DNA of 7,785 nt from Bacteroidota bacterium (GTDB taxonomy: Bacteria > Bacteroidota > Ignavibacteria > Ignavibacteriales > Ignavibacteriaceae). Numbering within the stretch: the stretch's first letter is position 1; each line of letters starts with the position of its first letter. The position numbers and the translations under genes are program-made. Below, in pieces: positions 1 to 6,026 of this stretch. The notes beneath the pieces were generated by a model. That model was not told the DNA's origin. It did not search any database and saw nothing but the letters and a program-made list of their open reading frames with translations. The stretch spans positions 1 through 7,785 of the forward strand of contig JADFGB010000037.1 in assembly GCA_022567875.1 (NCBI GenBank), given 5' to 3'.

Positions 1-630
1 TTTTGTTGCATCCAATACTGCCCCGGGTTTTATCTTCACTCCTTTATTTATAAAAATATCTCCTCTGTTTATACAATGCACTCCGGCAGGCATTGTTTTT
101 ATAAATGAAGATTTAAACTTTTTTGTGAAATAATTACAATCATTAATTAATTCTTCTTCATTTTTCTTTATTAAATCCCAAATATAATCTGTTAATTTTA
201 CATCAATTTGCTCAGAAGCAATATGCTTAAAATAATTTTTGTTAAATTTTTCGGGCAGATTTTTTTTAAAAGATAACAGCTTTTTGCCTGATAATTTTAC
301 TGCTATAATATTATTTCCGGATAAAAAAAGTTTGTTTTCAGATTTTTTGGTTTTTAATAATTTTGATAAATCTTTATTAAATAATATCCTGCCATTTATA
401 AACAAACACTCATCATCGGTTATCTTATTTAACTCAGTTTTAGGGTTTTGCTCTTTTACCGATTCAACCAAATATTTTCGGCAGTGAAGTGAAATCTTTT
501 TTCCGGGAAAATGGCGTTCAATTTTCTCGCGTAAAGTGTTTATACCACAAACTAAATCATAAACCGGCCTGGAGAGCGTTAATGGGTTAAATTGTTCTAT
601 TTTATCGTCTTCAAAAATACAAATCTGCAT
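1..630 (-). CDS. GlmU-like putative sugar nucleotidyltransferase (3' end beyond window)
   Basis: The reverse strand is open from an ATG at 630-628 to the window edge, giving the first 210 residues of a longer protein. The N-terminus has the pattern FEDDKIEQFNPLTLSRPVYD followed by LVCGINTLREK (residues 6-36). This is typical of the GlmU-like nucleotidyltransferase family common in Bacteroidota and Ignavibacteriota, which differs from classical GlmU and lacks the usual GxGTR loop at the N-terminus. From about residue 185 (GVHCINRGDIFINKGVKIKPGA) the sequence enters what looks like the hexapeptide left-handed beta-helix domain, cut off by the window. The expected role is transfer of a nucleotide to a sugar phosphate in the cytoplasm for cell-envelope sugar synthesis. 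The real substrate cannot be told from sequence. It lies downstream of rpmE2 but is separated from it by a terminator, so it probably has its own promoter in 631-735. The start follows from the conserved N-terminal motif; no clear Shine-Dalgarno precedes it. Confidence 0.8.
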   Translation of the reverse strand, partial: MQICIFEDDKIEQFNPLTLSRPVYDLVCGINTLREKIERHFPGKKISLHCRKYLVESVKEQNPKTELNKITDDECLFINGRILFNKDLSKLLKTKKSENKLFLSGNNIIAVKLSGKKLLSFKKNLPEKFNKNYFKHIASEQIDVKLTDYIWDLIKKNEEELINDCNYFTKKFKSSFIKTMPAGVHCINRGDIFINKGVKIKPGAVLDATK

Positions 631-721
631 TGCAAAGTCTTTATATAATTACTGTTAATAATTTAGCATTTTTAAAAATAATAATCTTTTTCTAATTAGC
701 TAAATACAAATAAAAAAGTGA

Positions 722-758
722 TTTTATTTAAAATAAAAAATCCGGCAGTTGCCGGATT
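722..758 (-). terminator. Rho-independent terminator after rpmE2
   Basis: Positions 739-746 (AATCCGGC) and 751-758 (GCCGGATT) form a perfect 8-bp G+C-rich stem around a 4-nt loop. Read on the minus strand, the stem is followed immediately by TTTTTTATTTT (740-730). It lies 22 nt past the rpmE2 stop codon, so it should end the rpmE2 transcript before the nucleotidyltransferase gene. Confidence 0.85.
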
Positions 759-780
759 AAAGACCCAATATTTATAATTA

Positions 781-1029
781 TTATTTCTTTTTAGCATATT
801 TTTTGTTGAATTTCTCAACGCGTCCGGCTGTATCAAGTAATTTCTGTTTCCCTGTAAAAAACGGATGCGAGCCACTTGAAATTTCTAACTTAACTAGTGG
901 ATAAGTATCTCCGTCTTCCCATTTAATTGTATCTTCTGTACTAATAGTAGATTTTGTCAAAATAGAAAAGTCACAAGAACCATCTTGAAATACTACAGGC
1001 CTATAATTTGGGTGTATTCCTTTTTTCAT
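781..1029 (-). CDS. rpmE2: 50S ribosomal protein L31 type B
   Basis: This complete 82-residue protein matches bacterial ribosomal protein L31, a small component of the large subunit that helps bridge the two subunits. The start [16 protein letters not shown], the middle [27 protein letters not shown] and the length are characteristic. It is the type B (zinc-independent) form: it has only one cysteine (Cys19) and lacks the CxxC zinc ligands of type A L31. In many bacteria type B paralogues are induced under zinc limitation, but in Bacteroidota-type genomes type B is often the only copy, so no zinc regulation is inferred. The ATG at 1029-1027 is preceded by AAGGAC at a suitable distance. It is a single-gene unit, with a possible promoter at 1074-1104 and terminators on both sides. 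Confidence 0.95.
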   Translation of the reverse strand: MKKGIHPNYRPVVFQDGSCDFSILTKSTISTEDTIKWEDGDTYPLVKLEISSGSHPFFTGKQKLLDTAGRVEKFNKKYAKKK

Positions 1030-1073
1030 CGTATGTCCTTAATTATAATAATTATATATAAAAAATGTAAGTG

Positions 1074-1104
1074 CAAATATACAGAAGGGAGACAAAAAAC
1101 ACAA
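1074..1104 (-). promoter_or_regulatory. Possible Bacteroidota-type promoter for rpmE2
   Basis: On the minus strand TATATTTG (1081-1074) matches the TAnnTTTG -7 element of the Bacteroidota primary sigma factor. A TTG (1104-1102) lies 20 nt upstream, in the place of the -33 element. The start of transcription would be about 40 nt ahead of the rpmE2 ATG. Chance matches are easy in such A+T-rich DNA, so this is tentative. Confidence 0.35.
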
Positions 1105-1105
1105 T

Positions 1106-1138
1106 AAAAATGAAACTTAATATTAAGAGTTTTCATTT
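1106..1138 (-). terminator. Probable terminator after the sigma/anti-sigma pair
   Basis: Read on the minus strand, AAATGAAA (1138-1131) pairs with TTTCATTT (1115-1108). Between them lies the palindrome CTTAATATTAAG (1127-1116), so the structure is a bulged A+T-rich hairpin that ends in a T-rich run. It begins 2 nt past the anti-sigma stop codon. It also sits directly beside the proposed rpmE2 promoter, which suits a boundary between transcription units. The low G+C content makes it weaker than the terminator after rpmE2. Confidence 0.5.
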
Positions 1139-1139
1139 A

Positions 1140-1760
1140 TTATCTATTACTGTTTCTAAGCAATGCCTCTATTCTTTTTCTCATTTGTTCAATTTGAGCT
1201 CTTTTAAGTCTTTGTAAATATATTTGTTTATAATCCAACCCTCGTTTATTTATAATACCGTTCTGTGAAACATAAGCAGGAATACTTCCATAATAATATG
1301 AGTTAGATTGGGTTGACCTCCCTGTTATTCTGATTCCTAAATTGGGATCATTTGTTGGACTTGTTTTTTTATTAGATTTATTTTTAAAATTAAATTGTGT
1401 TGTTTCTGTTGAATTAAATATATCATTATTAGTCTTTTGTTTTGTTTTATTTTCAACTATTGTAGAAATAACATCTGTCCTAACTCTCGGGCTAACTAAT
1501 AAAGGATTTTCATCAATAGAGGGAACAAAAATATTTGTTAGAAAAAATATTAATACAATTGCAACAGCAAATCCTGTTGTAGGTATAAGACGAGACGGTA
1601 AAAATAATTTATCAATAAAACTTAGTTCATTTTCAAATTTATTTTGACTAATCCTGTCAAATAATTTTTGTTCAAAATTAAGTGGTACCTCAATTTTTTT
1701 TAGGTTTTGTAAAACCTTTTTGACCTCATCATATTTGGAGTCATCATTAAAATTTTTCAT
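1140..1760 (-). CDS. Putative membrane-anchored anti-sigma factor
   Basis: This 206-residue protein is encoded directly downstream of an ECF sigma factor, with 7 nt between them. Residues 1-55 are charged and helical and would face the cytoplasm. Residues about 58-80 (LIPTTGFAVAIVLIFFLTNI) form one transmembrane helix. Residues 81-206 would be periplasmic, with a low-complexity Asn/Thr/Ser-rich section and a basic C-terminal helix (YLQRLKRAQIEQMRKRIEAL). This layout and position suggest that it holds the sigma factor at the membrane until a signal arrives. The zinc anti-sigma motif HxxxCxxC is absent; the protein has no histidine or cysteine at all. AAGGAT at the end of the sigma gene could serve as its ribosome site, implying translational coupling. 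The function is inferred from topology and context, not from a recognised domain. Confidence 0.65.
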   Translation of the reverse strand: MKNFNDDSKYDEVKKVLQNLKKIEVPLNFEQKLFDRISQNKFENELSFIDKLFLPSRLIPTTGFAVAIVLIFFLTNIFVPSIDENPLLVSPRVRTDVISTIVENKTKQKTNNDIFNSTETTQFNFKNKSNKKTSPTNDPNLGIRITGRSTQSNSYYYGSIPAYVSQNGIINKRGLDYKQIYLQRLKRAQIEQMRKRIEALLRNSNR

Positions 1761-1767
1761 TTTATTT

Positions 1768-2358
1768 CTAATCCTTGTAAATATGTTTTAACAATTTTTG
1801 AAGTTGTAATCTCCCTCGGTTTATTCTTGATTTTACAGTACCAACTGTAATGTTCATTATCTCTGCAATCTCTTCGTAAGACAACTCCTGAATATCACGT
1901 AAAATTACTGCTTGCCTGTATGCAGAAGAAATTTTTAAAATCGCTTGCTGAATTAATTCATACTTTATCCCACTATCGGTTTCAATATCCGGTCTGTATC
2001 TGTTATCAGGAATTTCATAATTTTCATTATTTTCTTTGCCGTAAGCATTTATGGAAAACATCTTCCGGCGTTTTTGTCTTTGTAATTCAGTTCTTGCTAA
2101 ATTTCCTGCAATTGTGTAAATCCAAGTAGAGAATTTAGCAATTGACCGATACGAATCTTTGTACCTATAAACTTTAATCATAGTTTCCTGTACAACATCA
2201 GTACACGCTTCGTAATCACCAAGAAATCTAAAAACATAATTCATAAGAGGGTTTTTATACCTCTTTACAAGAATTTCAAAAGCAGAAATAGTATTGTTGT
2301 TTTGAAATTCAACTATGAGTTCTTCATCAGATAAATCGTTAAAATTTTTCTCAGTCAA
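1768..2358 (-). CDS. ECF-family RNA polymerase sigma factor
   Basis: This 196-residue protein has the two-domain layout of group 4 (ECF) sigma factors, which direct RNA polymerase to stress or envelope-response promoters. Region 2 spans about residues 25-97, with the -10 recognition segment FSTWIYTIAGNLARTELQRQKR at its end. Region 4 spans about 134-190 and has the helix-turn-helix LSYEEIAEIMNITVGTVKSRINRGR for -35 recognition. The start is unusual: the only plausible initiation codon is TTG at 2358-2356, directly after an in-frame TAA, and no Shine-Dalgarno is visible. The next methionine (residue 39) would remove part of region 2, so TTG is preferred. It forms an operon with the downstream membrane protein and is probably autoregulated, as is usual for such pairs, though no clear ECF promoter can be assigned here. 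Confidence 0.93.
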   Translation of the reverse strand: MTEKNFNDLSDEELIVEFQNNNTISAFEILVKRYKNPLMNYVFRFLGDYEACTDVVQETMIKVYRYKDSYRSIAKFSTWIYTIAGNLARTELQRQKRRKMFSINAYGKENNENYEIPDNRYRPDIETDSGIKYELIQQAILKISSAYRQAVILRDIQELSYEEIAEIMNITVGTVKSRINRGRLQLQKLLKHIYKD

Positions 2359-2385
2359 TTATATTTTACTTTTTATTAATAAAAA

Positions 2386-2398
2386 TGTTTCCTAAACA
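2386..2398. promoter_or_regulatory. Small inverted repeat upstream of the sigma gene
   Basis: TGTTTCCTAAACA is an inverted repeat with 5-bp arms around CCT, 28 nt in front of the sigma factor start. On the minus strand it contains GGAAAC, which resembles the GGAAC -35 element of many ECF sigma factors, but no convincing -10 element follows. It may be an operator or an autoregulated promoter element, or a chance palindrome. Confidence 0.2.
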
Positions 2399-2423
2399 AT
2401 ACAATAAATTACTTATTTTTTGT

Positions 2424-2448
2424 TAAAATCTAAAAAACTTAGATTTTA
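2424..2448. other. A+T-rich hairpin between holA and the sigma gene
   Basis: TAAAATCTAA (2424-2433) and TTAGATTTTA (2439-2448) form a perfect 10-bp stem with a 5-nt loop. It lies 53 nt past the holA stop and 66 nt ahead of the sigma factor start. On the minus strand it is followed by A rather than T residues, so it is not a standard terminator for holA. It could be a weak terminator or a structure in the sigma leader. Confidence 0.4.
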
Positions 2449-2500
2449 TTATAAATGTGTACCAAATAAAGGACAGTAAAAAAATTAAGTTTAAATACTT

Positions 2501-3499
2501 TTAAGATTGAAACATTTCAGCAAAAAGTATTGTGGTTAAAGTTTTTTTATCAGCATTAGTTGTTTTTATTGCAATATCAGCTTTTAACAGCGCTCTTGAA
2601 ACACTTAACAAATCCTTATCAGTGTAAGACCTTCTCAGCTCTCTACATTTAGAATAATAAAATGGATGAATTCCTAAAATTTTTGCTCCTTCACCCTGAG
2701 AGATTTTATCTCTGTCTAATTCAAAAACCCTGGAAACGGTCAAAAAATATCTGGTAAAGTAATTCAAAATTTCAGTTAATTCTTTGCCGTTATCTAACAT
2801 ATTAAATGCAATTTTAAGAGTTTCAGAACTATCTTTTTTAGCAACGGCATCTTGAAGATCAAATATCGAAAATTCTTTTAATGAAATGGCGAGTTTTTTA
2901 ATATCATCAAATGTTATTTCCGTTCTTTCACCAAGATAAGTAAATATTTTTTCGAGTTGAGCCTCGAGCATTTCACGGTTTTCTCCGACGAGGTCAGCAA
3001 GAAGTTGTGCATTTTCATTTGTTAATGTTTTATTATTAGATGCTGCAAATAAAGACAACCATGATAAAAGATATTTTCCTTTTAATGCTTTTGCCTCGTA
3101 AAGATAATTTAGTTTGTCTAATGTTTTAAATGGTTCAGCTAATTTTTTTGGCAGGTTTCCGTTGTTAATTATTATTAGAACTGTAAAATCAGAAGGCGAA
3201 TCAGCATAATTTTTCAGTTCATTTTTATCTTTTATTTCTTCAAATTCTTTTAAAACAATTAACTTCTTTTGAGAGCCGAAAGGAAATGTTGAAGCATTAG
3301 AGAGTACGTTTTGCAGGGTTACTTCTTTACCGTGAAAAATTTCTTTATCAAATTCGGATGTAATAAAAGAATCAACTCTTTCGGAAATAATTTTTAATGT
3401 TAAATTAATGTTATAACTGTCCTCGCCGAATAAAAAGTATATCGGTTTAATTTCTCCTTTTTTTATTTCATCTTTTATGTATAGTATTGATAAAGGCAT
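2501..3499 (-). CDS. holA: DNA polymerase III delta subunit
   Basis: This complete 332-residue protein has the usual length of HolA, the wrench subunit of the clamp loader that opens the beta sliding clamp during replication. The N-terminal segment KPIYFLFGEDSYNINLTLKII (residues 18-38) is the family's signature start. The middle contains FPFGSQKKLIVLKEFEE (about 73-89), and the C-terminal half has the helical collar domain with FSIFDLQDAVAKKD (about 211-224) and HPFYYSKCRELRRSY (about 278-292). No separate Walker A site is expected, because delta does not bind ATP. The ATG at 3499-3497 fits the family start. No Shine-Dalgarno is visible in the A+T-rich leader, a common situation in Bacteroidota. 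Its first 23 nt overlap, on the other strand, the start of the cytochrome reading frame at 3477. Confidence 0.93.
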   Translation of the reverse strand: MPLSILYIKDEIKKGEIKPIYFLFGEDSYNINLTLKIISERVDSFITSEFDKEIFHGKEVTLQNVLSNASTFPFGSQKKLIVLKEFEEIKDKNELKNYADSPSDFTVLIIINNGNLPKKLAEPFKTLDKLNYLYEAKALKGKYLLSWLSLFAASNNKTLTNENAQLLADLVGENREMLEAQLEKIFTYLGERTEITFDDIKKLAISLKEFSIFDLQDAVAKKDSSETLKIAFNMLDNGKELTEILNYFTRYFLTVSRVFELDRDKISQGEGAKILGIHPFYYSKCRELRRSYTDKDLLSVSRALLKADIAIKTTNADKKTLTTILFAEMFQS

Positions 3500-4025
3500 A
3501 TTAATTTTTATTTTTATTAACTCAACATCTGGAAATGAATTCTATAGTCCAAATTATGATGTGAAGAGACCTGAATTTATGTTACAAAAAAAAAAGGTCC
3601 CTGCCAGGAAAATAGTACCCATAACTCTTTTGCCAAGGGATAAGTACGGTTTGGTTGATTGGGCCGCGGCCGCTCGACAGGGGATATTAAATCCCAAACC
3701 ATCTCTGGAAGATACTTTCAAAGATGAGAAGCTGCTTGATCTCGATATTATTATAAAATCAAAAAGAAGGTTTATGCCGAATGTTTTGTTTCCTCATGAC
3801 ACCCATACTTATTGGCTCTCATGCAAAAATTGCCATCCAAAGATATTTGTTCCCAAAAAAGGAGGAAACCCTGAAATGACCATGTGGAAAATAACAAGAG
3901 GACAATATTGCGGCCGGTGCCACGACAGAGTTGCTTTCCCAATCAGAGAATGTTACCGATGCCACATGGCAAGGATACCAGAGAATCTTCCCAATGTGAA
4001 AAAGCATAAAAATATAATTGAATAG
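3477..4025 (+). CDS. Triheme c7-type cytochrome, N-terminus probably incomplete
   Basis: The C-terminal half is a three-heme c7-type cytochrome module: CKNCH (residues 116-120), CGRCH (145-149) and CYRCH (159-163). FPHDTH (105-110) supplies the likely distal histidines. Ahead of it a segment with PRDKYGLVDWAAA (53-65) is shared with the third cytochrome of this cluster. Such proteins carry electrons outside the cytoplasm and need Sec export for heme attachment. The start is doubtful. The only upstream start is an ATG inside divergent holA, with no Shine-Dalgarno, and residues 1-22 give only a short hydrophobic stretch (GILIFIFI) without a good cleavage site. The other two frames are closed just upstream, so a simple frameshift does not restore a leader. 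Homology to real cytochrome probably begins near 3520-3530, which suggests 5' truncation at a junction. Alternatively the short hydrophobic stretch is a poor signal peptide. Confidence 0.75.
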   Translation: MYSIDKGILIFIFINSTSGNEFYSPNYDVKRPEFMLQKKKVPARKIVPITLLPRDKYGLVDWAAAARQGILNPKPSLEDTFKDEKLLDLDIIIKSKRRFMPNVLFPHDTHTYWLSCKNCHPKIFVPKKGGNPEMTMWKITRGQYCGRCHDRVAFPIRECYRCHMARIPENLPNVKKHKNIIE

Positions 4026-4139
4026 ACAGGACTCCTGGAATAATGATTATGAAACTGGTTAGAGCAAAAATTATTATGCTGTAATTCATTTGAATTCATT
4101 ACTTTATATAAGATTCCTCCCTGCCCTTCAAAATTTCAA

Positions 4140-4169
4140 TTGACAATGTTTTTCAGATTGAATTAAAAT
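4140..4169 (+). promoter_or_regulatory. Sigma70-type promoter for the second and third cytochromes
   Basis: A perfect TTGACA (4140-4145) is followed after 18 nt by TAAAAT (4164-4169), five of six matches to the -10 consensus. This would give a leader of about 105 nt before the TTG start at 4283. The 257-nt gap between the first and second cytochrome genes has no other gene and is the natural promoter region. Confidence 0.5.
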
Positions 4170-4263
4170 CCTACTCTAGACTCATTTGTCTGTTTTGAAA
4201 TATTTAAAATTATACGGATAAAAAACGCGACCTTATCTATTTTTTAAAAATCAATTTTTTAAC

Positions 4264-4274
4264 AGGAGGGAGGG
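4264..4274 (+). promoter_or_regulatory. Strong ribosome binding site fixing a TTG start
   Basis: AGGAGGGAGGG ends 8 nt before TTG 4283. The nearer GTG at 4276-4278 is out of frame and runs into a stop after four codons. This purine-rich site therefore selects TTG as the start of the second cytochrome. Confidence 0.75.
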
Positions 4275-4282
4275 AGTGAAAA

Positions 4283-4678
4283 TTGAATAGAAACATAGTT
4301 ATTATTTTTTCTTGTTTAATCTTTTTTGGAATGTTATTTCCATTAATTCCGGGTACAAACACCGAAGTTGCCGCCGAATATGCTGATAAAGTGCTTAATA
4401 ATTTCGCGTCTGATTCAGGGATGCGGCCTGTAGTTTTTCCTCATTGGACCCACAGAATTCGTATTCGCTGCAAAGTTTGCCATGCAGACCTTGGTTTCCG
4501 GTTTCTAAAGGGGTCTAATAAAATCACAATGCGAGACATCGCGAAGGGAAAATTTTGTGGCGCCTGTCATAACGGCAAAATCGCCTGGCCGGCTTACTTT
4601 TGTGACCGCTGTCATTCAGGGAAAATGCCTGAAGGGAAAATACTGATGCCGAAAATGGCCGGAGAAAATCCTAGTTAA
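4283..4678 (+). CDS. Minimal triheme c7-type cytochrome, secreted
   Basis: This complete 131-residue protein starts at TTG. Residues 1-31 look like a Sec signal peptide: a positive start (NR), the hydrophobic run IVIIFSCLIFFGMLFPLIP, and a possible cleavage after EVAA near residue 31. The mature part is little more than one three-heme module. FPHWTH (52-57) carries the distal histidines, and CKVCH (63-67), CGACH (92-96) and CDRCH (107-111) bind heme. KITMRDIAKGKFCGACHNGKIAW is the family's most conserved stretch. It belongs to the c7-type triheme cytochromes known from metal-reducing and other anaerobic bacteria, so a role in periplasmic or extracellular electron transfer is likely. It lacks the DKYG..W segment found in the two flanking cytochromes. 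The third cytochrome gene follows within 31 nt, so the two probably form an operon. Its electron partners are not in this window. Confidence 0.88.
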   Translation: MNRNIVIIFSCLIFFGMLFPLIPGTNTEVAAEYADKVLNNFASDSGMRPVVFPHWTHRIRIRCKVCHADLGFRFLKGSNKITMRDIAKGKFCGACHNGKIAWPAYFCDRCHSGKMPEGKILMPKMAGENPS

Positions 4679-4709
4679 ATCAACTTTTAAGGAGGTGAAT
4701 GAGTTAATA

Positions 4710-5666
4710 ATGTTTTTTAAAAAAAATAAATTATTTTTCTTTCTATGTTTAGTAATGATTTTTACTTTATCAGTTTCTATGCCTGTTTTGGCTCAAGATG
4801 AAGATGAAGATGAAGCTGTAGAAAAAGCGCCTGAAAAAAAAGAAGAAAAAGCTCCGCAAGTGAGTGAAAAAGAACAACAACTTAGACAACCCCTTATGTA
4901 AAGTAAATATGATAATGCATCTCCTGGTATGCCACCGCTTGAAACGCAGAGTCGGGAAGATTTTCCGCCTCCCGCTTATATACCTGGACCGGATTCCTTT
5001 ACCGATGAAAAACATCCTGTCTTCAAAGTTAGAAGAGATAATACAGCTTCATCCAAAAACAAATTTAATAGCTTTAATCGTTTATTGAAATGGGACCATA
5101 CTCCACCGTGGGCACACCCCACCGAAGACGGGTTGCATGATTCGACGATGGATTCAACACAAAATGAAATATTACCTCCGGAATTGGGGATGAGTAATCT
5201 CTATCCGGATAAATTTGGTAATATGGTGAATTGGGTTACAGCAATGGGAGTTCCATCAGTGGCTATGCCTGATGTGCCAAACCCGGAGCAGCAAATAACT
5301 CCTCTTGAGCGAATAGGCCTGGAGTTTGAAGAAATGGGGTTTTTTGACTTAGAAGTAGAAATTCCAGCGGTAGGGTTAATTAACAATGTAATATTTCCGC
5401 ACGCTCCTCATACCGTCTGGTTAGCATGCAGCAATTGCCATGAAGCACAATCGTTTCCTGAGCCGATTTTCAATCCGGAAGAAGGCTCTAACCCTATTAC
5501 AATGCGTGCTATTGTTGAAGGTAGATTCTGTGGGGTTTGTCATTCAGGCAGGTTGGAAAAAGTAGCTTTCCCTCTGGCAGATTGTAAACGATGCCACTCA
5601 GGACCGGATAAAACCGAACCAACAGGTATGAAAGATTATATGTTAGAACAATTGAAAAATCAGTAA
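4710..5666 (+). pseudogene. Triheme c7-type cytochrome interrupted by an in-frame stop
   Basis: One reading frame of 318 codons carries a single TAA at 4899-4901 (codon 64). Before it lie a signal peptide (FFKKNKLFFFLCLVMIFTL, cleavage likely after PVLA) and an acidic/lysine-rich linker (QDEDEDEAVEKAPEKKEE). After it the same frame continues as SKYDNASPGMPPLE and then the cytochrome: KWDHTPPWAHP (residues about 127-137), DKFGNMVNW (about 167-175), FPHAPH (229-234), and hemes at CSNCH (240-244), CGVCH (274-278) and CKRCH (292-296). A cytochrome c needs export, so the two pieces read as one broken gene rather than two genes. The ATG at 4929 has no Shine-Dalgarno. ATG 4710 is chosen over GTG 4695 because GTG overlaps the Shine-Dalgarno (AAGGAGGTGA, 4689-4698). 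Sequencing error, recent decay and stop readthrough are all possible. Confidence 0.75.
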
Positions 5667-5721
5667 TATTTTGAACTACTCTAATCAATAAAGTAATCTC
5701 AAGACAGAGAATATCTATTTT

Positions 5722-5760
5722 AAAAAATTGAAGATTCCCCGTGGCAAAACCACGGGGAAT
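5722..5760 (-). terminator. Hairpin downstream of DUF3343, terminator or REP-like element
   Basis: ATTCCCCGTGG (5734-5744) and CCACGGGGAAT (5750-5760) form a perfect 11-bp stem around CAAAA. On the minus strand the hairpin starts 17 nt past the DUF3343 stop and is followed by CTTCAA and then TTTTTT (5727-5722), so it could end that transcript. The T run is slightly displaced. The long, perfect, G+C-rich palindrome also resembles dispersed REP-type elements, which often double as terminators. It would also face the end of the third cytochrome gene on the plus strand, but has no T run on that side. Confidence 0.6.
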
Positions 5761-5777
5761 GCGCTCGTCAGGCACGT

Positions 5778-6026
5778 TCACATTTCAACCCATTCTTCAT
5801 TTCTTTTCTGAAAAATTCCTGCTGATAAGAGTTTATTTGAAAGACATATCTCAGTAACTTTTCGCGAAAGGTCCGTATTAAACTCTAATGCAAGAGTGCA
5901 TCTGGAACTGATTTTCCGTGGTTTTATCGTCGGCCGAACTCGTATCTGGTTCTGCTTTAAAAGTTTTTCAGCCGGCAGAGCGCCATGGTTGGAGTTGAAG
6001 ACGGCTATTGCTTTTAGTTTGCTCAT
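5778..6026 (-). CDS. DUF3343 family protein, putative sulfur/selenium carrier
   Basis: This complete 82-residue protein fits DUF3343, a small family annotated as putative Se/S carrier-like. The N-terminal half AIAVFNSNHGALPAEKLLKQNQIRV matches the family's start, with a conserved histidine-alanine then EKLLK. PRKISSRCTLALEF (36-49) carries the signature PR.IS..C with the conserved Cys43, the expected sulfur- or selenium-binding residue. No signal peptide or membrane segment is present, so it is cytoplasmic. Members often sit next to YedF/SirA-like proteins, selD and class-V aminotransferases. Here such an aminotransferase lies 1.26 kb upstream on the same strand, behind an oppositely oriented gene. 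ATG 6026-6024 is chosen by fit to the family; GGAG about 13 nt upstream is a weak ribosome site. The biochemical role of the family is not well established. Confidence 0.78.
   Translation of the reverse strand: MSKLKAIAVFNSNHGALPAEKLLKQNQIRVRPTIKPRKISSRCTLALEFNTDLSRKVTEICLSNKLLSAGIFQKRNEEWVEM

Noticed and set aside
239..487. Plus-strand 82-codon open frame
   Set aside because: It is the antisense shadow of the nucleotidyltransferase gene, with biased Phe/Leu/Asn/Ser content and no ribosome site.
3586..3595. Run of ten A residues as a hidden frameshift in the first cytochrome
   Set aside because: The other two frames upstream of the run contain stops within a few dozen bases, so a slip here would not restore a leader peptide.
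3666..3673. GCGGCCGC, a NotI site, as a trace of cloning or vector sequence
   Set aside because: It encodes the alanine run in a conserved cytochrome segment (WAAAA) and fits the reading frame, so it is natural coding sequence.
4026..4037. CAGGA/TCCTG inverted repeat after the first cytochrome as a terminator
   Set aside because: The arms are only 5 bp around one base and no T run follows.
4898..4901. Recoding of the internal stop as selenocysteine
   Set aside because: The codon is TAA and not TGA, and no hairpin follows; selenocysteine insertion does not apply.
4864..5088. 74-codon plus-strand frame over the interrupted cytochrome
   Set aside because: It is out of frame with the cytochrome and lacks a ribosome site; the cytochrome frame itself explains this stretch. 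A frameshift reading was considered, but the pieces before and after the stop are already in the same frame.
5509..5781. Minus-strand 90-codon frame running through the hairpin into the third cytochrome
   Set aside because: It lies antisense to the heme-binding part of the cytochrome and reads through a palindrome; no family resemblance.
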